Below, one piece after another: positions 10,310 to 23,077 of a stretch of 64,000 nucleotides of DNA. A program made the translations under genes and the position numbers. The notes below the pieces were generated by a model that was given only the letters and a program-made list of their open reading frames with translations, had not been told where the DNA came from and ran no database searches. Location: assembly GCA_032209605.1 (NCBI GenBank), contig JASFXZ010000026.1, positions 620,001 to 684,000 of the forward strand, read 5' to 3'. Numbering within the stretch: the first letter of the stretch is position 1; each line of letters starts with the position of its first letter. The stretch is from Mactromeris polynyma (lineage: Eukaryota > Mollusca > Bivalvia > Venerida > Mactridae).

Positions 10310-11610
10310 TCGCGAATGTCCCGTCCCGTCATGTCCCGTCACGTCAGACATGTTTAATTGCATGGTACACAAGTATTGCACCTACACTCATTAAACTTCA
10401 TAGGAATGTTGGTCAGTATGGGTTGTTCTGCATCTACTATTGCTGTCACATTCTAATATGTCTTACCAGAGTTATGTTCTGATTAAAACTGGTCTAACAA
10501 ATATCACAAAAGCTTTGTGTCGCAAGTAACACAACACGTATTGCATCTACACTAGTTAAACTTCATAGGAATGTTGGTCAGCATGGACTGTTGTGCGCCC
10601 TTCCACTTAATCGTACAAGGGATATGACCATGTTTGGTTAAATATTACCATTCCTGCGTCCAGGCGGCGTCTATGGGTATTCATCACTCCTGTGATAGCT
10701 ATAGTTTAATTCGGTCCTGCAATTCTTAAGCTAAAACTGAAATCGATGCCTAAAACTCCGTATTGTCTTTAACTTATTTAGCAAAAATGTCATCGTAAAT
10801 ATTGTGCAATTGCAGAACTTTATATTTCAAAAGATTAATAAATGAACTTGATTGAGCGTCGGACCCAGGCGCTCATTATGTATTAAGTTTGAACTATTAA
10901 TAGTTAAAAGCTAAATAACTACAGTATACCATTTAATATGATACAGTATCACTTTCGACCGGTCTGGGGTCTCGAGTTCAAATCCCTGCCCGACCACATA
11001 GCTTTTGTAGAGATTGGTTATTAATTGTTAGTCCCCGATATCTAATGGTTCTCTATCCAGATTGTTCAAATTATCCCCCTTCGGAAAAATGGCCCCATCC
11101 AAGGGGGTCACATCGTCACAGACTTATATATGGTAGACACGGAAACCCACACGAACTTAGATCTAGGTCTTTGATATTTTGTATTTGGTAGCATTATCTA
11201 GTGGTGCCCTAAAAAGGTTGTTTACATTACGCCCACGTGTTCAATAGCGGCCCCGGGAGCTCACAACTGAACATCTATATATAGAAAACTTTGAACATTT
11301 TCTTGTCCGAAACCACAGGGCCTATAGGGTCTTTGATATTGGTATGTCCATAGCATCATCTAGTAATTCTCTACCAAGATTGTTCAAAGTATTCCCCTTG
11401 TGTCAAAATTGGCATCGCCCCGGGGGTCACATGGTTTACATTAACTTTTATATGGAAAACTTCAAAAGTATTCTGTCTCAAACCGCAGTGGCCAGAGTTT
11501 AGATTGTTTGTATGTAACCCTGTCTCATGGTCCTTTATCAAGACTTCAAATTATGCACTGGAGTCGATAGCGGTTCCGCCCTTGGGCATGATAGCTATAC
11601 TTATACTTAT
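10310..11610. repeat. Interspersed 160-175-bp modules (two families)
   Basis: At 10377 and 10540 the words 'ttaaacttcataggaatgt' and 'tggtcag' recur 163 bases apart. At 11272 and 11444 'atatagaaaact...aaaccaca' and its variant recur 172 bases apart. The phrase 'attgttcaaa' also repeats at 11062 and 11377. A B-box-like gagttcaaatccc at about 10975 may mark a further tRNA-derived fragment. No coding content. Confidence 0.55.
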
Positions 11611-11613
11611 GTA

Positions 11614-11762
11614 GGAAAACACACAGGGAACAGAAGCAAACTGTTTTTATATGTTCCTAGTCTATATATACTATATAAAGCAAACGAAGAATATTCTTTA
11701 TATAGTATATATAGGCTAGGAAAATATAAAAATAGTTTGCTTCTGTTCCCTGTGGGAAAACA
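11614..11762. mobile_element. 133-bp foldback MITE with perfect 8-bp target-site duplication
   Basis: The element is 11622-11754. Its 59-bp arms (11622-11680 and 11696-11754) are inverted repeats with three mismatches, leaving a 15-base loop. It starts CACAGGGAACAG and ends with the complement. Both sides carry GGAAAACA (11614-11621 and 11755-11762), an exact 8-bp direct repeat. An 8-bp duplication fits the hAT superfamily. The host site is one of the 165-bp modules. The open frame 11527-11913 reads through the insertion and is not a gene. Confidence 0.88.
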
Positions 11763-12079
11763 GAAAACGTTCACTGAACTGTTTGATATGCCTCATGTTG
11801 GCGAAGTTCTGCTTTTCAAGCAGACGACACAATCAGTTCTGAAAGACATTGACAATGACCTACTGACCGACTTTCTTGTTTTTAAGCTACAACCCTGTAT
11901 TTGTATCAAGTGAACAGTTTTGCTCAGTAGTTTCAAGCAATTTTCATTATTCACATTGACCTTGACCTATTGACCTATTTTTGTTTTTATGCTTCAGACC
12001 TACAGGAATGAACTTTTGAACATTTCAAGTGCATTTGAATAATTGCATTCGATGACATTGACTCGATCTGTTGTCCTAC

Positions 12080-12715
12080 GATATTGATTTATTTTGCTCC
12101 CCGAATAATTTCGGGGGTGCATATAGTCGTCCGAATGTCCGTCCGTCCGTCATTCCGTCTGTCCGTCCGTCCCGCTTTTCATGCCCGGGCTTTTTCTCAG
12201 TAACCGTTCTCATGATTTTAATGAAACTTCATGGGAAGCTTCACTATCAAGAGAACATCGCATATTGTCGGCATGTTCCGATTCGATGATTTTTCACAAA
12301 GTTATGGCCCTTTTAAATTATAGTTTGAAATACTTAAGTACCATTCGTGTCCGGGCTTTTTCTCAGTAACCGCTTTCATGATTTCAATGAAACTTCATTG
12401 GAAGCTTCACTATCAAGTGGAGATGCGCATATCGTCGACATGTTCTGGTTCGATGATATTTCACATAGTTACGGCCCTTTTATATTATAGATTAAAATAC
12501 TCTAGTACCATTCGTGTCTGAACTATTTCAAAGCAACCGTTTTCATGATTCCAATGAAACGTCATGGGAAGCTTCACTTTCAAACGGAGTTGCGCATATC
12601 GTCTACATGTTCCAGTGTGATGTTTTCATACATAGTTATGGCCCTTTTAACTTCTGAATTGTGATACTATAGTACCATTCGTGTCCGGGCTATTTCTCAG
12701 TAATCGCTTGCATGA
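12080..12715. repeat. Four tandem ~166-bp modules preceded by (GTCC)n
   Basis: Variants of 'cgggctttttctcagtaacc' recur near 12187, 12353, 12525 and 12685. Each is followed by 'aatgaaact(t)catgg', 'gcttcact' and 'ttatggccctttta'. A (gtcc)n run sits at 12130-12175. The same vocabulary is seen at 33740-34540, so these are one repeat family. Confidence 0.75.
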
Positions 12716-12829
12716 TTTCAAAGAAACTTAATGGAAAGCTTATAATTACTATCAACTTCAAGGGGAGATAGGCATATATCATACATTTTCCACTTAAAAT
12801 ATCCTTTCCAATTTTCATTTCCCTTTCCA

Positions 12830-13265
12830 CACTTATACGCCATCGGGGAGCATGCATCGTTTCCAACGATACCCTTGTTAAGCCTTGGCGTTGTCCGTAC
12901 GTCCGTCCGTAACACTATCTAAGAAACTAATTGATGGATTTTTGTATGCAACTGAAAATAAATAAGTATTTTCATAGCGGGATGCGGCATGCGCAAGTTT
13001 CGTCCAAATCGGATAAGTATCTCTTGAAGTGATTTCCCCTTAATTGATTGAAATTAAACAAATTTGTCCGCTTGGAGTTATTGCTAAGTAACGACTAGAT
13101 GGGATTTCGTGTTCATTAGAATTTATTACTATAGAGAAATGCAGCATGTGCATGTTTTATTCAGATCGGACCAGTAACTCCGGAGTAATGACCCCTTGAT
13201 CGATTGAAATTTAACAATTGTGTCCATTTGGAGCCATTATTTAGTAACATCAATTATTTGGAATG
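12830..13265. repeat. Two ~185-bp modules of a second family
   Basis: The pair shares 'gattgaaatt(t)aacaa', 'gtccg/atttggag' and 'ttattgctaagtaac/ttatttagtaac', with the second copy about 185 bases after the first. Non-coding interspersed repeat. Confidence 0.5.
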
Positions 13266-13563
13266 TTATGTACCTTAAAACAAATATGTATTAGTGTAGC
13301 ACTAATAGATAGATAGACCTTTTCATTTCCTCCATATATGGAAAGCAAAGACCCGACCTTTTGACCTACTACCTTAAACAGTGGTGCAGTTATGCTCAGT
13401 TTTACGAGCGATATTGTGCCATTTGACCTTTGATTTTACTTTCGTAAAATTTCGTAAAATTCTTTACAACATATAAAACTGTATCGCCAAATCGTTCTGA
13501 TTTACGTATTTATGTTTGAAACAAGTAACACTTGCTAATAATTTACCCTTTTTTCTATTTCAG

Positions 13564-14110
13564 ATCTCCCATCTGGCAGAATGTCGAATGGCGAGTCCCT
13601 CAGTTGTATTTCAAAAGCAAAGTACGATGTGATTGTTGCCAAGATAAAGGGTAAATTCAAAGTACCAGTAAATCGGAGAACGGACGATCAAATCAACGCG
13701 CTAAACTTATTTCGGAAAAGAAAAGACTTTTCTCTGGGTAAAGCAGGTCGCCTATTATGTACTGGTAAAATAGTAATTGCTGAGAAAGAATTAATACGTC
13801 ATGTAAAGAAAACATTCATAGAGAGTAATGGCTGCGGCTCGCGTGTTTTTTGGAGCGAACTAAAGCGACGCTATACAGGGTTCAGCGAGAAACGTATTAC
13901 AAAAATACTCCACCGAAGCTCGTACTATCACAAGCAGTATCCGAGATTTACAAATAAACCGGTTCCAAAGACTGTTAAATCTTCGGCTCCTAATCAGCGA
14001 TGACAAATTGACATTGTGAGCATGAAAGGGTTCGAAGTAAAATATCAAAGGTCAGCATACAAGTATATACTACAAGTAATTGATATTCACTCAAAAAACA
14101 TTATGCCACA
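13564..14110 (+). pseudogene. Broken integrase-like gene (KRBA2-like, retroviral-type integrase)
   Basis: A strong acceptor (13561-13563) is followed by an ATG at 13581 and 140 codons. Residues around 75-118 show the GCGSR...RRYTGFS...I layout that precedes the catalytic core in KRBA2-like and related transposon-derived integrases. The stop at 14001-14003 falls exactly where the core starts. The same frame then continues (QIDIVSMKG, YKYILQVIDIHS) to about 14100, after which similarity is lost. The stop lies at a position normally occupied by tryptophan, so this looks like a nonsense mutation in an old coding copy. The catalytic D,D-35-E region beyond the first Asp is missing. Family assignment is from memory of the pattern, not a search. 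Confidence 0.6.
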
Positions 14111-14209
14111 GTCATTGACGTGGAGCTGAGAATTCCACCATAATGTCAAATGATGGAAATTATGACATGAACCTACCTTTGATAACTCTGGGATCCTGAA
14201 AATCAAGGT

Positions 14210-14851
14210 ATGCACTACGTAAGCGTATCTGTGGATATAAAACACGTACATGTACTTGAACTGCTCGAAGAAACAGCATTTCCGAGTCCAGGACCAGAGT
14301 CACCATTAAAAGTAGACTCCGACCAAACACTTAACACAGACACAGAATCGTCATCGAACCCAGACTCGGAACCGGCACAGAGTCCCAGATCAGAACCGTC
14401 ATCGAACTCGGAACCGACACAGAGTCCCAGATCAGATCCGTCATCGAACTCGGAACCGGCACAGAGACCCATATCAGAACCGTCATCGAACTCGAAACCG
14501 GCACAGAGTCCCAGATCAGATCCGTCATCGAACTCGGAACCGGCACAGAGTCCCAGATCAGAACCGTCATCGAACTCGGAACCGGCACAGAGTCCCAGAT
14601 CAGAACCGTCATCGAACTCGGAACCGGCACAGAGTCAATGATCAGAACCGTCATCGGACTCGGAACCGGCACAGAGTCCCAGATCAGAACCGTCAACGAA
14701 GCCAGAATCGGAACCGGCACAGAGTCCTAGATCAGAACCAGCAGTAACCATGCACACTCTTGAATCATTCCGAGCTCAGCGTGCGGCACTGATCGAGATG
14801 AGACGGCAAACTAGGAAAATAAGGGAGACGCATTTTCCATTTAAGCTATAA
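14210..14851 (+). pseudogene. Ser/Pro/Glu-rich 14-residue repeat ORF with one internal stop
   Basis: The frame opens at 14210 and is interrupted by one TGA at 14639-14641, then stays open to the TAA at 14849-14851 (213 codons in all). Residues from about 45 on are a 42-bp coding tandem repeat reading SEPAQSPRSEPSSN, roughly nine units. It ends in a basic tail (FRAQRAALIEMRRQTRKIR). In the TGA unit two neighbouring codons differ from the consensus. The repeat is a multiple of three, so other frames and the minus strand are open as well. It lies just after the integrase-like remnant on the same strand and may once have been part of that product. No function can be named. Confidence 0.45.
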
Positions 14852-14891
14852 CCACTTCTTGTCCAAGAAATGATTGTATTAAAAACCATAG

Positions 14892-15128
14892 ATCAAAATC
14901 CAGCAAGAGATTCGTTTTAGAGAAGGTGGATCGACATTTGTAGACCTTATTAAAAGCATGAATATGCCAAGACCAAGAATTTACGTATCTCCTGCTTTAT
15001 TGGACAATGTTCCTAATCCAATAAGTGTGCGCTATTTTCTAAGAAAGCTTGGCAGAAACAGTGGTATTATCCAAGAAATCAAGCGTACTATCAAAGAACC
15101 AAATTGGGCAAACGCCTGTCATGGTTAA
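14892..15128 (+). other. Open coding-like remnant, 78 codons, no start
   Basis: The frame runs from 14892 to the TAA at 15126-15128 without an ATG near its beginning. It reads like real protein (FREGGSTFVDLIKSMN, ISVRYFLRKLGRNSG, IKEPNWANACHG). It could be the C-terminal part of the integrase-like unit, separated by frameshifts or deletions from the upstream frames. I do not recognise the family. Confidence 0.4.
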
Positions 15129-15496
15129 GGCTTCGTGTTTCTGGGATCCGCTGGTATGACATTGTTGACATTTTTATTTAAGAAGGTAAACGTACCCGGA
15201 ACTTAAATTAATAGTGTAGCTGCTGCTACATCAGTACATTGTAATGTAGCTGCATTTAGTTTAAGTTGTTAATCAGCATTTCAGTATGGGCTGCACAAAC
15301 AGCCATGCAAAGATAATTCCCAGTAATAGAGATGTCTCTCGATAAATGACAGAAATCTATTACTTTTAACTACAAGAGATGTCTTCCTTCTGAATTAATG
15401 GTATTAATATGGTTTGCTAAGATTGTCATTGTTTTCAATTTTTAATACGTGTATTTAGTTGTGTTTTTTAAATGAAAATACTTGTACATGTATATC

Positions 15497-15502
15497 AATA
15501 AA
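15497..15502 (+). terminator. Poly(A) signal AATAAA
   Basis: This signal follows the integrase-like unit by about 370 bases and is a plausible transcript end for it. Confidence 0.35.
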
Positions 15503-15597
15503 TGTCGTTTGTTTCTTTATTTGTGCTTTTGGGTTTATCAAGTTTTCAACAATATTCATATTTATAGTCCTATAAACGAAGTTTTTGGAGGTACATG

Positions 15598-15880
15598 TAT
15601 ATATACGACAGACCGGTGGTGACATTTTGAATTCAATATTTCATGATTTTTCCATTCATAATTTCACGATTTCAACTTCACGAATTCACGATATCAACTT
15701 CACGATTTCATCTTATTAAACGAATTCACTATTTCTTGTTTTCACGATTTTAAATTCACGATTTCAACTTCACGAATCAACTTCATATAAATCGTGAAAT
15801 TTTGATGGTGAAATCGTGACGGTGAAATTGTGAAATATTGAAAAGAAGAAATCGTGAATTCGTAAAATTTGAAGACACTC
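15598..15880. mobile_element. Diverged relative of the 'cacgatttcaactt' foldback element
   Basis: It begins 'gaccggtggtgacattt', like the element at 16106. It carries repeated 'ttcacgatttcaacttcacgaa' words on the left and their complements ('gaaatcgtgaa', 'gtgaaatcgtgac') on the right, so it folds back on itself. The right terminus has diverged. Confidence 0.6.
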
Positions 15881-16105
15881 GGGCCGCAAATATTGGCTGA
15901 ACGATTCGACTTTGACGTAAGACAAAGTAAAACGATTTGACCTTCATAGCATTGTGACCTTGACCTTAGATCTAGTTTTCTTAAAACAACACATGTACTT
16001 TACTTTACTAAATCTAGTCATCGTGCGAATTATGAAAACTCTGTGACAAAAACAACTCTACGTTTTGAGTGTCACCTTTGACATAGACACAAATGAATGG
16101 AGTAT

Positions 16106-16320
16106 TATACGAAAGACCGGTGGGGACATTTCGAGTTCAATATTTCACGATTTCAACTTCACAAATTCACGATTTCAACTTCAAGAAATCACGGTTTCGC
16201 GAATTTAACTCCACGAATTCATGATTTCAACATCAAGATTTCATGATTTCGTGAAGTTGAAAATCGTGAAATCTTGAAATAGTATTGAACTTGAAATGTC
16301 ACCATCGGTCTTTCGTAGTA
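16106..16320. mobile_element. ~215-bp foldback MITE with terminal inverted repeats
   Basis: Left terminus 'acgaaagaccggtggggac' and right terminus 'accatcggtctttcgt' are complementary. Subterminal 'gagttcaatatttcacgattt' and its complement extend the pairing. Flanking 'agtatt' occurs on both sides and may be the target duplication. No coding capacity. Confidence 0.72.
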
Positions 16321-16538
16321 TTGCCATGCAATACAGAGTCCCCTACCGGCTAATATAATCATCTGAAAATTTACTATCTGATTTCAGATGTCAATGTCGG
16401 GTACCATGGTCTCATATTTTAACCATAGAACATGGGTTTTGAATGTTGTCGCAATAAGGTTAAAATTTGATCCAAGTTTCATGGAAATTCATTTAGTGGT
16501 AGGACATATGGAACGGAAACGAAACTTCAATGCACAAA

Positions 16539-17594
16539 CCCAGTAAACATTGACGTTGGGTGGACGTTGTGCCTACTAAGGACCCCAACATTAAAATGAC
16601 GTTGGATTATAGTTGGATTTGAAAGTGTTTTAGACGTCATATCTCAACAATTCAAACCAAAATGACAATTTTACGATATTTCAACGTTGAAAAAATCGTT
16701 TGGTTTGATTTATAATCAAATTCAAATATCTTAAATTATCAAGTAACTTTAGTTTTATATTCACATGCTACTTGGACAGAAACTAGTGTTAATACATTTT
16801 AAATGTAATGCATTTAAACATTATCGTACGAGTTAAGATAATTTTGACCTATATTGTATATGTATTTCACGGGACGTAATAAAACAATATGAACACGTTT
16901 ACTTCGTGTCTGAACCAAATCCAACGTTGATATAACGTCGGACCTCTATTTCTAGCACACCGGAAAGGCATTTTCGGTGAATTCAGCCGTGCTGGAAAAC
17001 TCTATCTGGCACCCCCATGCTAGATGAGTCACGCGCTGTGACGCAATACTTTTTATTTCTTTTATTATACACTCTATGTAGGCATAATTATGATATTTCA
17101 ATAGATGATTTCCATAAACATTAACTTTACAAAAATATAGCTTCAAAACAAAACAAATAACCATTAAAAGACGTTATATTGAAGGAACATCTTGACGTAT
17201 GCAGTGAATACAAATTAATGCGCGTCATGGTGTCAGTAAACATCATCGCACGCGCTTTTTGGTGTAATGTACACAAATGCGTTTTTCTATGTCAATTTTT
17301 TCACAAAAAAGTAATTGAAGGTATACATGCTAGAAAAAATATCAGTCATGTGTGTCCGGTCCGGATAGAAAAATCCGACCCTCGGGCACGCTGCGTAACC
17401 GGTAACTCGGCAACCCTCGTTACCTGGCAACGCAGGTGCCCTCGGGTCGGATTGTTCTATCCGGACCGGAAACACATGACAGATATTATTAGTCCGTACA
17501 ACATCGAGGCTCCGACGTTAATCCGAAGTTAAATTATGGTAGGCGACGATGTGATAAAAATCCAACGTCGTCTCGACGTCGGGTGTTTGCTAGG
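16539..17594. mobile_element. ~1.06-kb non-autonomous DNA element with aacgtt-rich termini
   Basis: Left end 'ccagtaaacattgacgttgg' and right end 'gacgtcgggtgtttgctagg' are diverged inverted repeats. 'aacgttg/gacgtt' words recur subterminally (16608, 16680, 16921, 17514, 17563). An inner inverted pair lies around 16925-16940 and 17508-17520. No transposase frame is visible. A second foldback is nested inside. Confidence 0.55.
17336..17490. mobile_element. GC-rich foldback, ~65-bp arms, nested in the 1.06-kb element
   Basis: Arms begin 'catgtgtgtccggtccggat' and end with the near-complement 'atccggaccggaaacacatg'. The inner parts pair through 'aatccgaccc'/'gggtcggatt' and 'ggcac.ctgcgt'. Because the arms are complementary, both strands give similar peptides (VRIE.SDPRA..., FYPDR.HMTDI). 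This explains the two overlapping opposite open frames here. Confidence 0.85.
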
Positions 17595-17749
17595 AACCTG
17601 CAGCCAAGTGTATAAACCTTGGCTAAGTTGTCCATAGGTTATCTTTTGGCCAAATTGCATATTTAAATAATTTTATTGGTTAATAGTAATTATTGGGTAA
17701 TCATTTTGGTTAACTTTGACCAAACCAAAGAAATAACCAGTTTTATACA

Positions 17750-18400
17750 ATTGGCTGCTGTCCTTAAATGGTGACCTTGACCTTGAACTAATGCGCCTGG
17801 AACATTGGTTCTGCATTTCGTCTTGATTCGTTGAGCATTTGACCAAAGTTTGAGGAAAATCCTTCAAAGGGTTTAGGACTTGTAGGGGGCAGACACACAA
17901 TCCTGTTACATTGAACGGTGACCATGACCTTCATTTGGCTAGGCTGAAAAATGAGACCTGCGTCTTGCCCGGATGAGGTGAACATTTACCCAGTAGGGAA
18001 CTAAAATCCGGTTATCATCTTAGAAGTTATGAGTCAACACAAACGGCACCATCAATACACGTTGCATAAAGAAAATGTCCAAAAGTGCATTGTGACCCTG
18101 CCGTTGAGCCATGGTCCTGGGTCTTGCACGCCACACATTGTCTTGATGTGGTTAACTCTAGTGGTACGTTTTTTTAAATCGGTCCATGCATCATGAAGTA
18201 ATTGACCGGGCATGAACTGCGACGGACAGACGGACGGAATCGAGCAATCCTATAGTCACAAAAGCAAAAAGGATCGTATATTCATTGAGAACAATCATGA
18301 TTTGCGTCAAACAGATATCAAGATGTTTAATGTGAAAGGATTACATGTTAATGACCCCATGTGACCTTGACCTTTGACCAAGTGACCCCTTAAAGCAACA
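17750..18400. repeat. Interspersed 'gaccttgacctt' modules
   Basis: The words 'gtgaccttgaccttgaac', 'gaccttgacctttgacc' and 'gacggacagacggacgg' mark diverged copies of the module family seen elsewhere in the window. No gene. Confidence 0.5.
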
Positions 18401-21400
18401 TGGAACTTCTACTACACATATGAAGTATCAGTGTCGAAAGGTTATCCAAATATTGAGTGCTAAAGAATTTGACATTTGTTCTAGCATGGCTATATCGGAC
18501 ATAGCAAAACCTATATGACCCCTGATCTATCTAAGTGGCATAGACTGTTTTTTGGAATGTGTGACTTAATCGTATGAACAATATTTTTACAGATGTTTTC
18601 TTTTGTTTGACATGTGACGTAATACGTTTTTGCTTTGAGGGGGGTGGGGGTATAGGTACACAAATGAATGTTCACAAATGTGTGACATATTCGTATGTGT
18701 GAAAATTACGGTTCAACATACGTCAGTGTAAACTGTATTTTATACAAATCCATGTTTTTTTCTGATAATACAATATGACGACAAAGATGAATGTAACCTA
18801 GACAACAGACACATTGCCATACCATACACACTCGTGTTCTTTTCTAAAGCATAATTATCACGGAATGTGATTAAAACCAATGCTTAAAACCGGCTGGCCA
18901 TGTGTCTTAAAACATCATAATTGGTAAACATTAGAAGCAATATACCCGACCCGACTAATTAATGTATTGGGTGTAAATTATCAGTGATCTTTCTTTGACT
19001 TACATGCACATTTCTGATTTAGTTCCTCAATATAGTAACTCGGAAAAGTTACACTAATTTATTTGCTGGAATTTCCTGCTACAGTAGAATGTTGTTCAAT
19101 TTGAGTTAACATTTGACCATTATCCACAACTTAAGTGGTGTCTTGTTCTGTAATGGTCTCAATGTCAGTATAGCAAATGCCAGAGTAAACCGGTTATCTG
19201 AAATATTGACCAAAAACAAATACCGAGCACAATGTACTCCATCCTCAACAAGACAACAAAGCGTGATAATTATTGAACAAACCTGGCCAAACAACTCTCT
19301 AGAATTGCTGGGTTCTGAAACAGATAGTAGAAGGTCATGCAAACAAGTACAAAAACATAAAGAATATTTCTAGATCTCAGATCGTCTGTAATTCCAAGCG
19401 TCTAAGCTTGTTCTGTTTTAAGGGTGTAACTCATTTATAAACCGAAACACGAGCACCACTGGCAAAATCGTTCGTTTGAATCGCTACAGTATATATTCAC
19501 TTAATGTTTATACATGTATGACCTTTCGAATACGCGCATTTGGGCTGTTGTTCAGAGGTCGTTACTCTAAAGAGGTTAAATTGATAGTAAGTTCATACTA
19601 CAAGAACAGATTGTACTGTCGTTGAGGAGCGGTGTTCAAGAGAGGACAACTCTGGATAGGTTGCACTGTATTTTCAACGAAACTCTGTAACTAGTTGTTG
19701 AAATATCCCAATGTAACTATGCTTAATACTTTACTTGGCTTACACTGTAATAGTACACAGTTTAATATGAAAAGATTACGTTCCTTTGTGTACACATTTA
19801 GCAGTAAGAAATGAGCGATTGTTGCCAGTCTGTAGATTATATTAAGCAAAATTGTCATTTTCAACCGTTTGTCAGTTCTAGCAAGCTGAGGAATACCATG
19901 CTTGTGAACGTCACACATAAATAATACAACAGCTGGTGGTTATACACGAGACAACAAGTTGAGTCTATACATAATAATGTAAAGAATTAATGTTCAACTG
20001 CATTATAATTCTAATAATAATGCTCTTTCTTGAAAGATGAATTATTTTCAAACATATCGGAGGGAGATTACTGTCACTCGTTAAGGTCTCCAGATTTATT
20101 TGTTGATAGTTCAATACATATACTATAACACGTTAATAGCAGAACTATTGTTTTCTGCGAATTCACCCAGTAGCTTTTTAATGTTAAACAGTTCCATTTT
20201 AAACACAAACTCAGGTCATGAGAGACCTGGAGGGACAGATCAATGTTTTCGACCGACTTCCAGTAAGTTAAGAGTGTGTAAGCGTAATTAGAATACAACC
20301 TACATTTTCAGCCAATGAAATGACAGAACGGCTCCCGCTAAGTACTACGCTTATTTATTAAAATTTCGACTTTTCGCGGGCTTTTTAAGCTCCGCCTACT
20401 GCGAATCTTTGTGAGCGTTACCATATTTGGAAATTTACTATTCTTGTCCGTTATAGTTTTTACCCTTTCACACCACGTGATCGTTTTTACACTGTTTTGT
20501 TTATGTTTCGTCAAAACAAGAGCGCCACGGAGCGAACACCTACGCTCGTTTATATTTATCGAAAAAGGGGCTTAACAAAATTATTAAAGTTAGTTATTGG
20601 CTTTGTTGTTTGCTGGCACCAAGTCTATGACAATACTTTTAAGTATCACATGCATTACGCTCCACACAGCGCTTTGATTCCACTACCGTTACATTCACCC
20701 GCTGCTGTATTACCCAGTATATTTTGATATTTGACCTAACGAAATCACCGTTCGTTCCTGATACTAAATGCCATTGGTCGACACGATCACGTGACAACTG
20801 AGTTTATTATAGATGGGTATTTTCCAGTGTTAAACCAATAAAATGTGTACGCAGTGTACAGCCTTTCGCGTCGTAAGAAAGTTTGGCTATCTAGCTAATC
20901 GGTTTTAGTCCATGTCATTAAAAGTGGAGCACTTACAGAAGGCAGTGTTTCGTTCATTCGTCGAGGTTTGTACTGATAAGTTTTAAAAATAGCGTGGCGA
21001 ATCTGATTAACAAAATGCCAAGTAAAGATGCATTTCAAAATATACACAGATTCCGCACGTACAGTTGTTTAAATGACCTTAAATCACTACACATTTACAG
21101 GCATCGGAATAATTTTGGCATGCCGACGAAACGATAGTCACTTACGTTCGATTTATTTAGTTTTTCTAGCAATTTCCATAATCACAGCGGCATTTCTATG
21201 ACAGTGAAAGCTATCTATTCAATGCACACTCGCATAAAGTTTATTTACACATGTTTACTGTCCTACATTTCGTACATAAGCGAGTCGTTGTAAGCGGCTC
21301 GCTAAATGGCTCTGAACACATGTCGACTCGCCTGTCTAAATATAGAAAATATCAGTTGTGCGGAAGTTATAAAGCAGAGGGTGAATATGAAGGTATCGGA

Positions 21401-23070
21401 ATAAGCTCCGGATGCTAAAGGAGAGTACACATGCATGTACTTAATCGTTTTTTTATATCTGTTTTGACCATTGATCGTTTTGATTTTTGTGCCACTTAGC
21501 AAAATCATAATTGGACCTGTTGGCTACGCACTTTGCTTATCCGTTTATAGGCTGTTCTGAAACCCCCGTTTAGACAACTTTATTTTTCCAGTAAAGTAAC
21601 AAACCAAAAGAACATGAACTTTAATCTCAAATGCAAGCAAAATACGATGAAAAGTTATAAATTCGAAATAAACATGGTATCAATTATATGAACATCAATA
21701 CAATGTATTCAAAGGCACTACCAGTATGCACAAGGCTAAGTCTTAAACTGTTAAAATTACAATCTCAATCGTTTTACCGCATTTTTCAAAAATAACTTTA
21801 TTAATATTTTCCGGCAGAACCATTCTAAATCTCCAAGATCAAATGAAAAATCCATTTTGAGACGCTTACAAACAAGTGTGTGGCGAAATAAGGCGCTAAA
21901 ATCGCTACACACATGTTCCAGATTGCGCGTTGAAATTTGCATGCGTATCGGCCAATCAAAATGTAGGTACGCTCGCTCCGCCCCTTCTTAATCAATAAGA
22001 TTTTACTTAATATCTACTAACTATTACATATGATTGAAGATTTTGAGAAAACCTCTGACCAACTTAGTGTTAAGATCGCAACCAGGAAAATAAACTCATA
22101 GAATCTATAACAGGGTATGACTTTCTGATCCTTTAGGTTTTGCATAACTCCAGATAACTCCTAACCCTCAAGTTATTGTAATCAGAGTAATCATGTCTAT
22201 TATAATTGCTGGATTTCATTTCTGTCTATGGCATGCTATACAGTGATATATCTGAAAGATAAGTTATAGATGGTAAAACATCATCGGTATGACATTCACA
22301 GCAACACATAACATTGATAATCTAGTTCCTGCTCATATATAATACTTACCAAAATTAGATATAATTAATTGTGAATATTACATATGAGTCCTATTTAAAA
22401 TGAAAATAACATTAATATCACAGACAGACATGAACTCAAAAGCATTACAAACAGATAGTATACAGTCTTAAACCAATCCGCACATAGTTGAGCTTTAGGA
22501 TGCCTCCATGAAACAACCTGTATTGGTGACGTTGGTTATTACGTCGAGTATTTCCCAATGAGTGTTGACGTCACCAAGCGCTTTGTCCGATGATGTTTTG
22601 GAGGCTAAATTGTGATTAATAGAATATTAAACGAACAAGAAATGTTTATATGTATTGCATAGTTTTTTTCCATTCGAATGCCAGAAGTTTACGTGTGTAC
22701 CCTTGCGCTTCCTCAAATGTCTTGTGTTTTATGGAGTGTTTTTTTTATGTGGAAGACGACTGACAGTTTAGGGTGTGTGGGAAGTAAGCGTGTACGACCA
22801 GACGTACATTTATTTAATAACACCGTCGATTTAAATGGTTACTTATAAATGATATAAAAGTCCTTAATATTTTCAGTATTTCATAACAGGCAGTTTCAAA
22901 ATCCACGTACACCAAGCGTTCAATGAAATATTCAAATTGAATGATATAATTGTTCGATTATAGATTGATGTGTTTTATTTTTATTTTAAATTTTGTTTGC
23001 ATTTTTTCGTTAATATTTATTTTATTATATTTTATCTGACTGTAACAAAGTCATTTATATTCTGTTTTGT
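18401..23070. other. Long intergenic stretch without a recognised gene
   Basis: Only short, unsupported open frames are present (for example 19106-19373 on both strands, 20497-20727). A CpG-containing segment at 20380-20560 has cacgtg at about 20474. A CCAAT/GC-box-like stretch on the minus strand near 21950-21990 could be promoter-like, but no first exon can be shown. 22500-22610 has a weak inverted pair (gcctcca/tggaggc) around two ACGTC motifs. Confidence 0.35.
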
Positions 23071-23077
23071 GTATTTA

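Noticed and set aside
11527..11913. 128-codon plus-strand frame
   Set aside because: It reads through a 133-bp foldback insertion and repeat modules.
17179..17532. Overlapping plus and minus frames with matching peptides
   Set aside because: Both are explained by the complementary arms of a foldback element.
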